Shown here one piece after another: positions 44,918-57,118 of a stretch of 64,000 nt of DNA. Numbering within the stretch: position 1 is the first letter of the stretch; every line of letters begins with the position of its first letter. The notes below the pieces were generated by a model. That model was not told the DNA's origin and did no database searches. It saw nothing but the letters and a program-made list of their open reading frames with translations. The DNA comes from Reticulascus tulasneorum (lineage: Eukaryota; Ascomycota; Sordariomycetes; Glomerellales; Reticulascaceae). Made by a program: the position numbers and the translations under genes. Location: contig LSAX01000005.1 of the NCBI GenBank assembly GCA_001557505.1, forward strand, positions 806,001-870,000, read 5' to 3'.

Positions 44918-46240
44918 CTACCTGCCCCCAACAGTGATCAAGTGCACCTTTCCGTTCGAAGCGTCCACACTTGTCGGCGCGCCAAGGTACAACACATCCG
45001 TGCCATCCGCCAACATAAGCCCCGACAGCCTCTGCACCTGCAGCCCCGGCGCCAACGCGGTCTGCGTCCATGTCCCCGCGCCGACCTTCTCCATCACCCA
45101 CGCCGAATCCCCAGTTCGGCAGTAGAAGATCCTCACCGCCGTCCCGTCGTGCGTGATCGCCAGCCCGGCGCTCGTGTCGCTCCCCTCCCAGAGCACCTCC
45201 CGGGTCCAAACCGCTCCGGAGCCGTATGGCGCATACGCGCGTCGGACCTGCCATACCCCGTTGGTTTCGTTCTTGAAGCGGTAGGCTGCCTGGATGCTGA
45301 TGGTTGCGGAGGCGGGGCAGGCATTGCCGCGTTCGTATAGGGCTAGTTTTGCAGACTGGAAGGACGGGGGAGGGGCAACGTTGCTCGTGTCGGATGTGTA
45401 AGTCTCGCCCGTGGTGAGGGGTTGGTAGGCGAGGTTAACCACGGCCTGCGTAGCGGGAACGGTCACGACCGCGCCGGTGATGGTGGTGTAAACGCCCGTG
45501 GAGGGGCGGTAGCGCATGTACGAGCCCTCGTGGCGGCCAGGAGAGGAAGGGTTTTTGGACCATTCCCACTGCAGGTGGACGTCGCCCTCGCAGCTGAAGG
45601 CGATGTCGTCCGGGTACACGGAGTAGCCCGTCCGGTACGCGAAGATGGAGACGCGCACCCAAGTCTGGGTGGCGGTAGTGTACTTGTAGAGATAGCCGCC
45701 TCGGCCGGCGTTGTCTCCCGACGCCTGCCCGCGAATGATGAGCCATAGGTCGCCGTTCCCATCACGCTTCACGATAGGGTACGTGAAGAACACGGTCCCA
45801 TCCGGCAGCCCGCTGATGGCAACCAGCGTGGTGCTGGAGTACGGCTCCTGCGAGCGGAAGTACTTCCACGGCTCGTTGTGCATGCTCGTGAAGACATGCA
45901 CGTAGCCATCGCCATCCACCGCGATGGAGGGCTGGTTGTGGCCCAGGTCGTCCGCGAAGACGGAGCACACGCCGGCGGTGGTCTTGACGCAGTCTCTGGT
46001 CAGCGTGCCGGCCGAGTCGCGGCGCACGACCATGACGTTGTTGGTGGACGTGGACCCGCCTGGCGGGTTGCGGAGGTAGGAGAGCCAGGTGTAGCCGCCG
46101 AAGACATCGAGGGGAGACCACCATCCCGCGGCATTGGTTCCGTCCGCGGCGGAGGTGATGTTGATGATGGGCCCGGGGGTCACAGTTGCTTGGATGAGGG
46201 GGATGGCCGCGAGGCAGTTGAGGAAAGTGAAGGTCTTCAT
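44918..46240 (-). CDS. secreted BNR/beta-propeller protein, likely polysaccharide-active
   Basis: Intronless 440-residue extracellular protein with signal peptide (MKTFTFLNCLAAIPLIQA, cleavage near 18-20). The mature part shows repeated beta-propeller blades with Asp-box-like texts (SIAVDGDGYVHVF, VKRDGNGDLWLI, DIAFSCEGDVHLQWEW) and GHNQPSIAVDGDG, typical of BNR-4 proteins. Such propellers include secreted lyases acting on uronic-acid or rhamnose-containing glycans. One fungal group is the rhamnose-glucuronate lyases, but I cannot assign the substrate. Third-position GC is high, producing long antisense shadow frames. TATA box about 85 bp upstream. Confidence 0.82.
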   Translation of the reverse strand: MKTFTFLNCLAAIPLIQATVTPGPIINITSAADGTNAAGWWSPLDVFGGYTWLSYLRNPPGGSTSTNNVMVVRRDSAGTLTRDCVKTTAGVCSVFADDLGHNQPSIAVDGDGYVHVFTSMHNEPWKYFRSQEPYSSTTLVAISGLPDGTVFFTYPIVKRDGNGDLWLIIRGQASGDNAGRGGYLYKYTTATQTWVRVSIFAYRTGYSVYPDDIAFSCEGDVHLQWEWSKNPSSPGRHEGSYMRYRPSTGVYTTITGAVVTVPATQAVVNLAYQPLTTGETYTSDTSNVAPPPSFQSAKLALYERGNACPASATISIQAAYRFKNETNGVWQVRRAYAPYGSGAVWTREVLWEGSDTSAGLAITHDGTAVRIFYCRTGDSAWVMEKVGAGTWTQTALAPGLQVQRLSGLMLADGTDVLYLGAPTSVDASNGKVHLITVGGR

Positions 46241-47098
46241 ATTGGGCCGGTATGGGATAGCTGGTCACCTGGCACTGGCGATGTGCCAGACATGTTCTGG
46301 ACGATGGCCGGTACCCTCATCTTTATACTTCTTGTGCCCCCGGTCATGATATTCCCAAGATGGAGTTTGAATCCCCAATAGCTTCGTCTTCCCCACACCC
46401 CACACCACCTACATTGTGGGGTAACTGCACTCCAGATTACGGGCAAGCAATGGCAGTCAACTCTCCTGGGACATCATGGCAGTGTCGCCTCAAGATGTGG
46501 GGAAGCGGGGAACCTGTTGACTTGACAGCATAAATGGGACCGCCGTTGATCAGCTGCGAGACAGGAGACAAGCAGAGTAGTTGATGTGAAGGAGCGGGGC
46601 GCGGGGACGAAGCTGGAAATACTGCTGGGGTTGGGTTTGCGTCCTCTGCGGCATCCCCATCAGCCTCATGCGGTGCTTTGCACCGAGGCTAGCGGCTGGT
46701 TGGTAGACGCCGTTGCCGAAGTTGGGGAACGGAACCGCCGTCGTGGAACCACCGTCTCGGCAAACACCGGGGTCCTTGGACAAGGTTCACGCCGAGCAAC
46801 CTGTCACCCACCGGCATCCAGCTCTAGCGCCTATTCCCAACCGCAGCCTGGGTTCCAACATTGGGGCTTACGCAAAACGGGGAGTAAGTTAGACGAATAC
46901 ATGTCGAGGAGAGACATCAGTGTAGGGCATCCGGAATGGGGCATGTGGGTGGTAGTATAGAAGTTCTTCTTTCATCGATCCCGTCTTCTAAAGGTGCGAT
47001 AAATGTGCGCTGTACCAATGCAACGGAGGGGAATAGCAGTCCCCCAGCCCTCTATCGAAACTCCGAAATCACAAACCCATCCTCCACATGAACCTCGT
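46241..47098. promoter_or_regulatory. intergenic, promoter of the propeller gene
   Basis: Contains the propeller-gene promoter and the 3' flank of the DnaJ gene. A 124-residue frame at 46586-46960 (+) shows no signal, motif or splice support and is not called. Confidence 0.45.
46320..46328 (-). promoter_or_regulatory. TATA box of the propeller gene
   Basis: Minus-strand word gtataaaga about 85 bp upstream of the ATG at 46240, a typical fungal core-promoter distance. Confidence 0.55.
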
Positions 47099-48851
47099 CT
47101 AGGGCGTCGATTTCTCGGGCTTCTCCCTCGGCACGTTCGGCGCGTCCGCAGCTCCTGCTTCGGCCGCGGGGTCCTTGCTCTTCTCCTTGCCCTTTTTCTT
47201 GGACTCCTTCTCCTTCTTGATGGCTGCCTCGGCCACCAGCTGCTCGAAAGCCATGTAGTCGCCCTCCTCCTCGGCGGAACGTTGGGCCTGGTGACGGTCA
47301 GTAAGTGACGCAACAGGATAATGGGGAACGGTGTATAGGAAGTACCTTTGAGAGTATGTCTCCCATTAATACGAGGGCCTCGGCGCGCTCGAGTCTCTTG
47401 GATAATGAAACCTTCTTGTCGTTGAGCACATTGTCGCACACCTCCCTCAGCACGCTCTGGATCTCAAACTTTGAGCCCCTCCACGCGGCTGTCAAGATTT
47501 TCCCTGTAACGCGCCGCTCGTATTCCACCTTGCGCTCGTCCGTCCAGTCCTCGCCCCCCTTTTCTTCCATGCGCGCCATCTCCTCCATGGTCTGCTGGGC
47601 ATCGAGGGCGCTGCTGATCGTGTTCCATGTCTCCTTCACCAGCGTGCCCTTGTCTTTGACCCGACTGAAAAACCCGCCGATGCCGAGGAACTTTTGGCTG
47701 CGGAGTAGTGTGCTCGCCTTTCCCACGTAGGTCTGGCCAATTGCGTGCAGGATATCAATACCGAAAGACTCCATTTTCAGGTTCTCAACTTCGAGGCGCG
47801 TCTTCTCTTGGAATGCTCTGGTCACGTCGGCGCCTTTGTCTGTTTCGGTCCAGACGCTGATTCGGTCGAGGAGCTTGCGCGAGAGGGTGTCCACGCGTTC
47901 CTTGCGAATCCGAGCGCGCTCCTTCTCGTGGGCGGCGAGCCGCTCCCGTTGCTCCTTGGAGAGCCCAGCTTTCTTCTTCCTCTTGGCTGCCTCCTCCGAA
48001 TCGCCGGAGGCTGCGTCATCGGACGGTCGATCCATGATCGCTGGTCGCAGAGGGATTTGATTTCGTTTTGGTGTGGATGTTCCCGAGGCGCCTGGTGACG
48101 GCGTTCTTGTATACGGAGGCGGCGCATCTGCTGACGCGAACGGATCGCTTGCGGGCTTCTCAGAATAATCGTGCTTCTCAGAATAGTCGTGCTTCTCGGA
48201 GTAACCGGGCTTCTCAGAAAAGCCGGGCTTCTCGGAATACGGCGGCTTCTCATCCTCAACGACAACAGCCGGCGGAGGGGGTTTGGCCGGCCCAGAAGCA
48301 CCAGCCTTCTCATCGGCAGAGTGAGTCTTGAGGCTTTCCTTCTTCGCTTCGTCCATGCCAGGGAATTCATCCTTGTCGTCTTCGCCAACAGCCGCCGCGG
48401 CCGCTTCGGCCTCCTCGTCCCTCGCGATGTCCATCGTCGCTGAGAGGTCCTTCATCAGACTGATCTCACCAATCCAGTCAACAAATGCCTCGCCTCCAAA
48501 GATCATGGTAAAGAACTCGGCGGGATCGGCAAAGCCGTCCGACGGCTTAGCGCTCTCCTTGCCATATTTATCGTAGGAGGCGCGCAGGTCCTTGTTGGAG
48601 AGGACTTGGTACGCTTCGCCGATGTCTTGGAATTTTTCGTGCGCGGTCGGGTCGTTCGGGTTCTTGTCTGCGATCACCACGTCAGTTCATCTTGCATCTA
48701 CTCTGCCCCATGCGACTGATCGCGCCGCGCGTCGCACACACATACCAGGGTGGTGGATGATGGCTAGTTTCCGGTAGGCCTTCTTGATCTCGAGCTCTGT
48801 GGCGGCGGGCTTGACCCCGAGAGTGTCATAATATGCGGTATCGACGACCAT
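47099..48851 (-). CDS. DnaJ-X cochaperone (Caj1/Djp1 type, 3 exons)
   Basis: Hsp40 cochaperone of 538 residues that stimulates Hsp70 ATPase. Exons 48851-48746, 48667-47346 and 47287-47099 (1617 nt). The J domain occupies residues 1-70 ([49 protein letters not shown]). The HPD motif is completed across intron 1, its Asp codon split by the intron. Then [18 protein letters not shown], an acidic/disordered middle with YSEKPG-type hexapeptide repeats, and a DnaJ-X domain (about 280-475: [41 protein letters not shown]). Lysine-rich tail. Yeast relatives work in peroxisomal import (Djp1) or at the plasma membrane (Caj1). Confidence 0.92.
48150..48250 (-). repeat. 18-bp coding repeat in the DnaJ-X gene
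   Basis: About five tandem 18-bp units (plus-strand core ggcttctcagaa, with variants) encoding [12 protein letters not shown] hexapeptides. In frame with the cochaperone, within its disordered linker. Confidence 0.88.
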
Positions 48852-49602
48852 CGTCGTAGTAGTTGCGGTAAGGGTGTCAATCAAGATGCAGTGTGTGCGG
48901 GAGCTTTTGCGGGCTGGGAGAGTCGGATAACGAGGCAAGGCTTCAGCTAGGAACTAACTCTGTAATCCAGGTTTTGTTGGCAGCCTGACGGACGGGGGGG
49001 GCCCTTGACTGGAGGAGTGGAATTTCCTACCACTACGTATGTGGAATTATGTTTTCGCGTGGTCGCACAGCCCCTCCAATTACGTCGTTGTCGTTAGTTG
49101 TTTTGACAGCTGATCCCGCCCTGAAAGATTACGTGGACAAGCGCAAGAGAGCGGGAGACGGCCCAGCCCATTGTTTCTACTAATAGGTACTATTCGACTG
49201 AACTCGTTTACCTCGGCCAAAATTCTTGAAGTACGTATGTACCCAGCAGAGTTATCTACTGGCGAGGAGAGTGGGCATTCTGAAATTACCAGAATGCATG
49301 CAGAGTAGGAATCTTTCGAAGGCTCCTTGGCTCGCTTCCGGCTTTGGCCTCCCTCGATCCATGGCGGGACAATTAGAAGGTGCCGTAACTAAATTGCGCT
49401 TTGCACCGAATGTCTTCGAATTCACCAACTCGCTCCATGCAACATGGTGATCTTCAAAAATGATAGAATAAAGCCAACTCTATTTGTTCAGCTACTTTTA
49501 AACCCTCAATAGACCTGATGAGGGAATGGTAACACCGTCTTTTCGGGACCATGCGATGGAGCAATTACAGGCTCGGTAGACCGTCCCAGGCCGTATGCGC
49601 AC
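48852..49602. other. intergenic, DnaJ-X promoter and epimerase 3' flank
   Basis: About 750 bp. Only a 74-residue frame (49226-49450) without features. No RNA gene or repeat seen. Confidence 0.45.
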
Positions 49603-50589
49603 TTATTTGACACCAGCAGCCTTCATTCTTTCGAGGCACCCTCGGTAGGCATCATGAACCTCCGGGATTTCATAACCGTACTCCTTCAGCTTGCTCACCA
49701 GCTTGGTGGTGTCGAGCTTGCAGTTGCTTCGTCCAGCCTTGATGACTTTGGACTGCTCGTCCAGGGTGAAGTTCTTCCATGCGAAGTCGGGTCGTACAAT
49801 CTCCTTGAACAAGGTCAGCACCTCGTTGTGCGAGATGGCGCCCGGGTTGGTGAAGTTGTAGATTCCGGTATCGTTGTGCTCCGCCAGGAGGACCGAAGCG
49901 GGGAGGAGATCGGTCAGGATAGTGTTGCTGTTCGGGATATCGACGACCCGCTCGTATTTGCTGATCTTGGTGAGGAAGCTGCGCGAATGGAGGTCATCGC
50001 TGACAGGCATTCGGAGTCTGAGGATGAGGCAGTTCTTGTAGTGCTTCATAATCTAATGCGGGGGAACAGGATATGTCAGCAAGATGACCAAACACGCAAC
50101 AAACGAGCCAAATGAGGCCCGTAGGATGGGACTGCAACTTACCTCTTCAACATGGGCCTTGGTCTCGGAGTAGAAGCTGGCGGAAAAGTTGGAGGGGTCA
50201 GTCTCGAGGTAACCAGGGCCGCCAATCGGGTGGGCATCATCGTATTCGTAGATGCAGCCGGTTGCGTAGACAGTGATGTGTATGCCCTTCAAGAAGCAGC
50301 AATCGGTCAGGTTGAGGGTGCCAATGGCATTGGACCGCATGGTAGCCTCCCTGTTGTCCTCGCACCAGTCGACGTTGGGTCGTCCCGTGCAGCCAGCAAC
50401 GTTGAGGACATGCGTGGGCTCGACTTTTTCGAGCTCGGCCAGAACGCCCTCCCGGTTTTCCATTCGGACCGTCGTGGTGTGCACATCCTTTCCTTGCTTC
50501 TCCAGGAGAGCCTTGAGGTGACCAGCTACCCAGCCCTCGCCTCCCCAGATCAGGAAGCGGTGAGCCTTGGATGTGCCGTTGGAAGCCAT
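49603..50589 (-). CDS. UDP-rhamnose-type epimerase/reductase, NAD(P)-binding (2 exons)
   Basis: Extended-SDR enzyme of 298 residues resembling the UDP-4-keto-6-deoxyglucose 3,5-epimerase/4-reductase that finishes UDP-rhamnose synthesis. Exons 50589-50143 and 50052-49603 (897 nt); intron with GTAAGT donor and TTAG acceptor. Visible: FLIWGGEGWVAGH (glycine motif, about residues 12-24), VLNVAGCTGRPNVDWCEDN and YSETK (Y140, K144), the catalytic pair. The C-terminal half has TDLLPASVLLAEHNDTGIYN, typical of this group. The partner 4,6-dehydratase is not in the window. UDP-rhamnose would feed cell-wall or exopolysaccharide synthesis. Shares a 2-kb divergent region with squalene synthase. Confidence 0.85.
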
Positions 50590-52669
50590 TGTGGTAGAAA
50601 GCTGCGGTGAGGGGTTCGAGAACAATGGCCGATATGATAGAAGGAGGGGAAGTTGACAATGCGGAGATCACTGACAACTCAAGCTTTTAACGTTGGAATC
50701 GTCGAGGGAGAGAAGATGGACGGGAATTTTTTGTTTGTAAGACAGAGGTAATAATCTCACAAGGGAAGATCCAAGTTACCTAACACGAGAAAGATGGTAC
50801 GAAAAGGGAGAAATGGCTTGCATAAGGTATTCAGCTATCGCCATCCATTTGGTTCCCCACCTTGCTTACCTGCCGACTAAGTACTGTACGTACGTTGCAT
50901 ACCTTGTACGTAGTCAAGCTCCTCACCTCCCCAACTGCCTTATGCTGGGACCCGGTAGACCATTAAGCTAGGAGATCTTCCTGGGCTTTTGATCTGGTTC
51001 CTCGTAATGCAATGTCACTCGTGCGCTAGATTTGTCAGATGAAGGGCGAAAAGTCGCTGGTGGCGGTAGGTAAGGGAAGTGGGCAGAGTCAGGAACCGGG
51101 CTACGGTATAATTAATACGAATACTGACTAGGTAGGCCTAGGTTGCCTATCAACCCTAAATCAATCTGTACATATACGCATCCAGGTTGGTCGATTCAAG
51201 TCGCATAACAGGTCTAATTGAGTAGCTGCTGGCGGTGCAATGCGCATGCTGTAGACTAGTCGTCTGCCAGCAGAGCGAGCGTAAACAGTACACCATTTAC
51301 CTGACTTGCTTGACCGAGCTCAATGGCATTTGCTACACATCTTACAAGATATATGTGTAAGCCCAAGCAGCCTTCCGGAATCGCATCCGTATTCGAATAG
51401 CGGTGGCAGAGGGACGCTCGCGTAACCGCGATTCAGGGGGGAGATCCTATCATGTCCCTCCACCCACTGACGTGTGCTGCGACATCACGTACACTGCATC
51501 TAGGTTTTTTTTCTTCCATATGTACTCCGTACCATAATTAGGGGTTATTGTACCACACTCTTGGAAGGGTGGCATCCCACAGCCGCATCTGCAGGTTGCC
51601 GTCGCGGTCGAACTGTTCTGTGTGGCATCCCACAGAGTCCGCCGGCCCAGAAACGCCGACCAAGGCCAGTCCGTTATCTCCAGATCCGGCGTGTTCGTTC
51701 GCATCGTCTGAATGGATGGATGATTTTTGTGCCATTTGGCGGGGGAATGGACCGACTCAGTGCACTTCGGCAGCCTGAACCGGGGAATCAGGGCCTAGAA
51801 TACCGAACCTACCACTAGTTTTACTGGGCGAGGGTTGCCACTGCTGCTGGCTAGGTACTGTGCCCCCGCTAAAATCACCCCAAGTGACCCTGGGACCAAT
51901 GGACCCTGACACCTGACAGGGCAACCCCATCCCGCACAGCCAATTTTTCATCCAGCCCTCCATTAAGTTATTTTGCTGCTTCACACTCCCCAGCCAATTG
52001 GCTCGGCTGGCTCCGCGGCACACCCTTCTACACTTGGTGAAGCATTCCATCCAGCGAATTCGGAAAGCGGTAAAATGACAACGGGCGTCGCTGTAACAAC
52101 AACGTGGCCCACTGGCTGCAAACCTTTACCAATCTGCGGGTTGGGGCGATCTGTGACTTTGCCCAAATTGGAGACCCTGGGGTTGGGATTTCTTCCGGGT
52201 GAACTGCTTTCTGGTACAGATTAGACTAGCCCAGTTCGCTCGCTAACTACCTAAGTTAATTTAGTAGGTATGGTATGATGGCAGTGGAGGTGGGTGAATC
52301 CTCCTTTTTGCTGCCCTTTCTCCCTCCCAGCGCGCAATCATGCTGACCGGGCCATAAACACAAAAACTCCATCCACTCCCCAAACCATTGTGTCTGTCTG
52401 TCTGCTGTCGACTCAACCTCTTGTCGTCCACGTCAATCTGTACCTCCTCTTGACCGCTACCACCGTCTTCGTCCGCCCCCGTTGTTGGGCCGAGCAGCAT
52501 CTGTGCACTTGCCTGGCTACCTACCTAGGTATTCTGCTGCTGCTGCTAACTTGGACCCTTTACCCGCGCAGAATTTTGACGGACCTCACCGCCAAGCCCC
52601 AGCTCCTCATTCCAGTTCTTGTTCAATTCCAGTCTGCAGTACAGACGTACTCAACGCCCGCCTGCAATC
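50590..52669. promoter_or_regulatory. 2-kb divergent region, epimerase/squalene synthase
   Basis: Holds both promoters. Near 50881-50920 there are repeated gtacgta palindromes. The 300 bp before the squalene synthase ATG are strongly pyrimidine-rich. Frames at 51450-52050 and 52294-52887 are composition-driven; no gene seen. Confidence 0.5.
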
Positions 52670-54338
52670 ATGGGTGCCATCTACTATCTACTTCATCCCA
52701 ACCAGCTGCGGGCCATCATCCAATGGTACGAGCCAAGTCAACTTCGTCGCGCCGTGGAAGCCGACACCGTCTGCCAATAATCCATGCTAACCAACGTGCA
52801 GGAAGGTCTGGCACGATCCCATCCACCGCCGCAACCCCGAGAAGGAAGATTCGACGCTGCAATCATGCTTCGAATTCCTCAACCTGACGAGTCGCAGCTT
52901 TTCTACCGTCATCCAAGAACTCAACCCGGAGCTCTTGGTCCCTGTAACCCTCTTCTACCTGGTGCTTCGCGGATTGGACACGATCGAGGATGACATGACC
53001 CTGGATATCAAGGAGAAGGAGCCGCTGCTACGGAACTTCGACAAGCACATGGAGACGGACGGCTGGACGTTTACGAGAAGCGGCCCGAATGAGAAGGACA
53101 AGGTTCTCCTCGTCCACTTCGACGACGTGATCACGGAGCTCAAGAAGATAAAGAAGCCCTACTACGACACTATCAAGGACATCACCATCAAAATGGGCAA
53201 CGGCATGGCCGACTATGCCTTGAATGCGGAGCACAATAAGAACGGCGTCGCGACCGTCAAAGACTACGAACTGTACTGCCACTACGTTGCCGGTCTCGTG
53301 GGCGAGGGCCTCACCCGGCTCTTTGTGGAGTCGAACCTGGCCAATCCCCGACTTCTCGAAAAGCCACATCTGACAGAGTCCATGGGTCAATTCCTCCAAA
53401 AGACAAACATCATCCGTGACGTGCACGAGGACTTCCTCGACAAGAGGCGATTCTGGCCCAAGGAGATCTGGAGCAAGTACGTCAACGAATGGGACGACCT
53501 CTTCAAGCCCGAGTATAGCGAGAAGGCGATGCACTGCAGCTCCGAGATGGTTCTCAACTCGCTCAGGCATGCCGAGGAGTGCCTGTTCTACATGGCAGGC
53601 ATTCGCGATCAGAGCGTCTTCAACTTCGTCGCCATCCCCCAGAGCATGGCCATCGCGACTCTGGAGCTCGTGTTCCGCAACCCAGCCATTTTCAACAGCC
53701 ATATCAAAATCACCAAAGGAGATGCCTGCAAACTCATGACAGACTCAACACAGAACCTGGCCGTCGTCACCCAGGTGTTCAGGACATATGTGCAAAGAAT
53801 ACACAAGAAGAACGATCCTCGGGATCCGAGCTTTGTACCTATCAGCGTCCAATGCGCAAAGGTTCGTGGCTGGTTTCTTTCCATTTTATGAGGACCGGAA
53901 GAGGGACTCGCTAACATTTAACCTCTCAGATCGAACAATTCATCGATTCGCTTTACCCGAGACAAGACCCAGAGAAACTCAAGACAGCAATTTACCGGAA
54001 GACAAATAAGGAACCGACCATGGACCCCGGCGAGGCGTTTGTTTTGCTGGGCATGACCATTCTCACACTCTTCTTCATTTCTGGGCTCATGGTACGTTGG
54101 ACACACAAACAGTTCCGCTTCACTATCTCTTCTCAGCTCTTCCCTACCTTGTCACCTCGCGCTCCTATGCTCCGTGTCTCGTGGCTGATGAAACGATAAT
54201 CTCTAGATCGGAACCGCCTGGTTCTTCGGCGCTCGATTCGACGCACTATGGAAGACGGAGAGTGTCTATTGGCCCGGTTCGGAACCCGGTGCGCAACCCC
54301 TTGACGGCCCTCGCCCCGGCGGTCATCAGGAATTGTAG
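52670..54338 (+). CDS. ERG9: squalene synthase (4 exons)
   Basis: ER-anchored farnesyl-diphosphate farnesyltransferase of 469 residues, which joins two farnesyl diphosphates to squalene, the first committed step to ergosterol. Exons 52670-52725, 52802-53861, 53930-54091 and 54207-54338 (1410 nt). Both metal-binding aspartate motifs are present: LDTIEDDM (about residue 76) and [10 protein letters not shown] (about 221). So are the family text [11 protein letters not shown] and the NADPH-region VFRNPAIFN. The C-terminal membrane anchor is [25 protein letters not shown], interrupted by intron 3. Length and intron layout fit filamentous ascomycete ERG9. Taking exon 1 as the start is well supported by [14 protein letters not shown]. 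Confidence 0.96.
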
Positions 54339-55800
54339 CATGATGCGAGAGGTGCCCGTTTTGTCTTTTGCAGCTTGCGCTCCATCTGCCGGTACATATG
54401 CCTTGGGAGTTCCCAACATGCTCCTTGTTGGTTTGATCAGAATATATCAGGGCTATACTAATCTTGCTAATTAATATACGCCATCTTGAGGTGGCTTTCT
54501 TTGTGATACATTGTGCGCAATGGCTGAGATTGTCTCGCTTGCCACGTTACTATCCTATCTTGTCTCAAGACAGGAAGAAGGGTGATCCCTGTCAAGGGCA
54601 CCATTGGGGCTTTCGCGGCACAGTGATTGGCAGTAATGTCTAGTGGTGAACTGTGGAATGGAAAGCTTAGCACGGATGTCAAATTGCAATTCAGTCCCTC
54701 CGCAAGGAGGTCATGACTGTGGTTGTGCCGAAGAAGTGCTGATATCAAACCCAACCGGCAAAGACCCCATTCATCCGTGAATGGGTACGGGGCGAACGCA
54801 GTTTCTATCTTCAAGAACTGCGTTTAGCTCCGGCTTGCAAACATCCCCTTCCCAAACCCATGACGTTCGCGATGTAGACATTGGTCTCGTTTACTCCAAA
54901 CCCCCCTGGTTTCCGCCCCTCCGTCTCCAGGCCGCTGCAGGGACTGCCACCACCTTTTCGGCAGAAAAGCCACACTAACAGGTATGATCGATACGAAGGA
55001 GCGTAAGGCTGTAAGCACGGGATGGATCAACAGACATCCCAAATGCTGTAGTCAGAGTGTGTGTGAATGGTTGGAGACAAATAATATCTGGCTTATGAGG
55101 GCGGCACAGCATTGGCGGACGAATTAGCCTGTGTTTCCGCCCAGCCTCACCCGCGGTTGCAGGTATGAGGCTCTTCTAGCTCGGCGTTCATGCGCACCGG
55201 CCAAGCGGTGCCTGGAAACACGCACGATGTCAGCTCTCGGCCAGTGGGCAAGTCTGATACGGGGAGTTTGTTCCTGTGGTGTTTCTCGGCGTCTCATCGC
55301 CCCTCTCCTGTTCGAGCCTACCTTTCGGTAGATACAAATGGTCCCGAGAAGAGGATATCACGAATTAATGTTTGAGGCTTCAATTTTGGCCCATATGACG
55401 AATTTTCAATGAGAAGCATTCAAGAAGAATGTCTGGTTTGGTTTTTTTTTGGTCATGATATTTCCCCGTGCTATGTACGGTGTTCCATGCAATCCGCGGT
55501 ACCCGCTGTCCAAGCCTCATGTGATTGAAAAAAAATACCATCGTCTCTGAATGAATTAACTCCCTTTTCTTGCCTTGGAGCCCCGTTTGCGTTGGGGGCC
55601 CAAATAAATACAGGTTCTGAAAATGGACTTTCTTCCCCGCGGCTTTTTTTTTGGAAAGCTCGGGCGGGGGTTAGATAGATACAAAAAATGCTTAGCCCCC
55701 TCTTTTCTCTTCTAATCTGAATCTCCCATCTCGAGGATTAAGTTTGTAGCGGGTGGGGGTTGTAAAGTGGTAGGGATTCGGGATTCAGCGAAGGAGTGTT
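54339..55800. other. convergent intergenic region
   Basis: About 1.46 kb between the 3' ends of squalene synthase and the subtilisin gene. It carries short A/T homopolymers (55441, 55528, 55646) and no recognisable gene. Confidence 0.5.
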
Positions 55801-57118
55801 TCATATGTTGCCGTTGTTGGCAATCAGATTGGTCGTGTTGGCCGTGTTCCTCTGGACTCTCGCGCCAGTGCGGGAAGCGAGCTGCGTCATGCGCAGGACC
55901 ACCGAATCGACGTCCGTGATGTCCTCCAGGGCCATGAGGTAAGCCGCCAAGCCGCACACGTGGGGGCTGGCCATGCTCGTGCCAGAGAGGTTGGCGACGG
56001 CGGTGTTGGAGGTGATGCCGACGCTGAGGATGGCGACGCCCGGCGCGAAGATGTCGACGGCGGGACCGAAGTTGGAGAAGGTGGCTTTGCGGTCGGTGCG
56101 AGCGTCGATGGCGCCGACGGTGATGGCGTTGGGGGCGGATGCGGGGGAGACTCTGTTGGCGTTCTGGTTTTCGTTGCCGGCGGCCACGACGGGGACGATA
56201 CCAGCCTGGCGCATGGCCTCGATGGCGCGGTTGACGGCCTGGGAGGCGGAGCCGCCGAGGGACATGTTCATCACAGCCTTGTTGGTGCGGTTGGTCTCGC
56301 TTGCGTGGTCAATCACCCATTGCATGCCTTGCAGGACGCCCGAGTTGGAGCCCTGGCCGTCACCGTCCAGGACCTTGACTGCAATAAGGTCGACGTTCTT
56401 GGCTACGCCGAAGGTTCGTCCGCCAATGGTGCCGGCGACGTGGCTGCCGTGTCCGTTCTCGTCCGTGTCCTGAAGTTACAGTTAGCTACCTCTTCCCGTC
56501 TTCGGCTCTCGCCCCTGTGTAAGCTGCACATACCACGGTGTTGACGAAATTGGCACCCCAGACAGCCCTGCCGGAGAACTCGGTGTGGGTGGTCATGATG
56601 CCAGTATCAACCACATAAGCCGTGATACCCTGACCACCCGAGGTGTCGAAGACGTACGTGGCCTCACCAGCCTGAGCGTGAGACATGCGGATGAGTCCTT
56701 CCGGGGCATTTGTCTGGGCGACGGTGGCAGAGATCTTGACCCGGACATCTGCCTCCACGAAGGCGACCTCCTCCTCGTCCATGATCTCCAGGATCATCCT
56801 GTCGTCCGACTCGAGGGTCATGGCGCGCCAGTTGCTCATCTTGAAGGTGTGGACATCGGTGCTGAGCAGCTTCCCCGTCAGGCCACGCTTGCCGATGTTT
56901 CGCTTCTTTACATTGGCGATGACCAGGGCCTGCTTGGCCTCGATGACATCGTCGTCGAACGTGTTGTTGTAGACGACGATGTAGCGGTTGGAGATGATAT
57001 CATCGGCATCCTGGTTGGCGATGGGGACACCGAGGAAGGGCCCGAACCGGTGGGGGACAGCGAGGGCCGTCAGAGGCAGGAGGAGGGCGAGGATGAAGGG
57101 TAGTAATTGGCGAGCCAT
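55801..57118 (-). CDS. secreted subtilisin-like serine protease, proteinase K type (2 exons)
   Basis: Extracellular endopeptidase of 417 residues (S8A). Exons 57118-56534 and 56469-55801 (1254 nt). Signal peptide residues 1-20 ([16 protein letters not shown]), inhibitor-I9 propeptide about 44-127 ([15 protein letters not shown]...), mature enzyme from about 128. The catalytic triad is complete: D171 (AYVVDTGI), H202 ([10 protein letters not shown], just after the intron), S360 (SGTSMASPH). The oxyanion Asn is near 294 (AAGNENQNA). High third-position GC generates long antisense frames. Such proteases serve nutrition or host-cuticle and protein degradation. A TATA box lies about 130 bp upstream. 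Confidence 0.94.

Noticed and set aside
45435..46381. Several 100-168 residue frames on both strands over the propeller gene
   Set aside because: Shadows caused by high third-position GC; His/Arg-rich text without domains.
46586..46960. 124-residue plus-strand frame next to the propeller-gene promoter
   Set aside because: No motif, signal or splice evidence; probably chance.
55960..57103. Gly/Asp/Val-rich frames antisense to the subtilisin gene (up to 194 residues)
   Set aside because: Mirror of the GC-rich protease codons; the protease frame has signal peptide, propeptide and triad.
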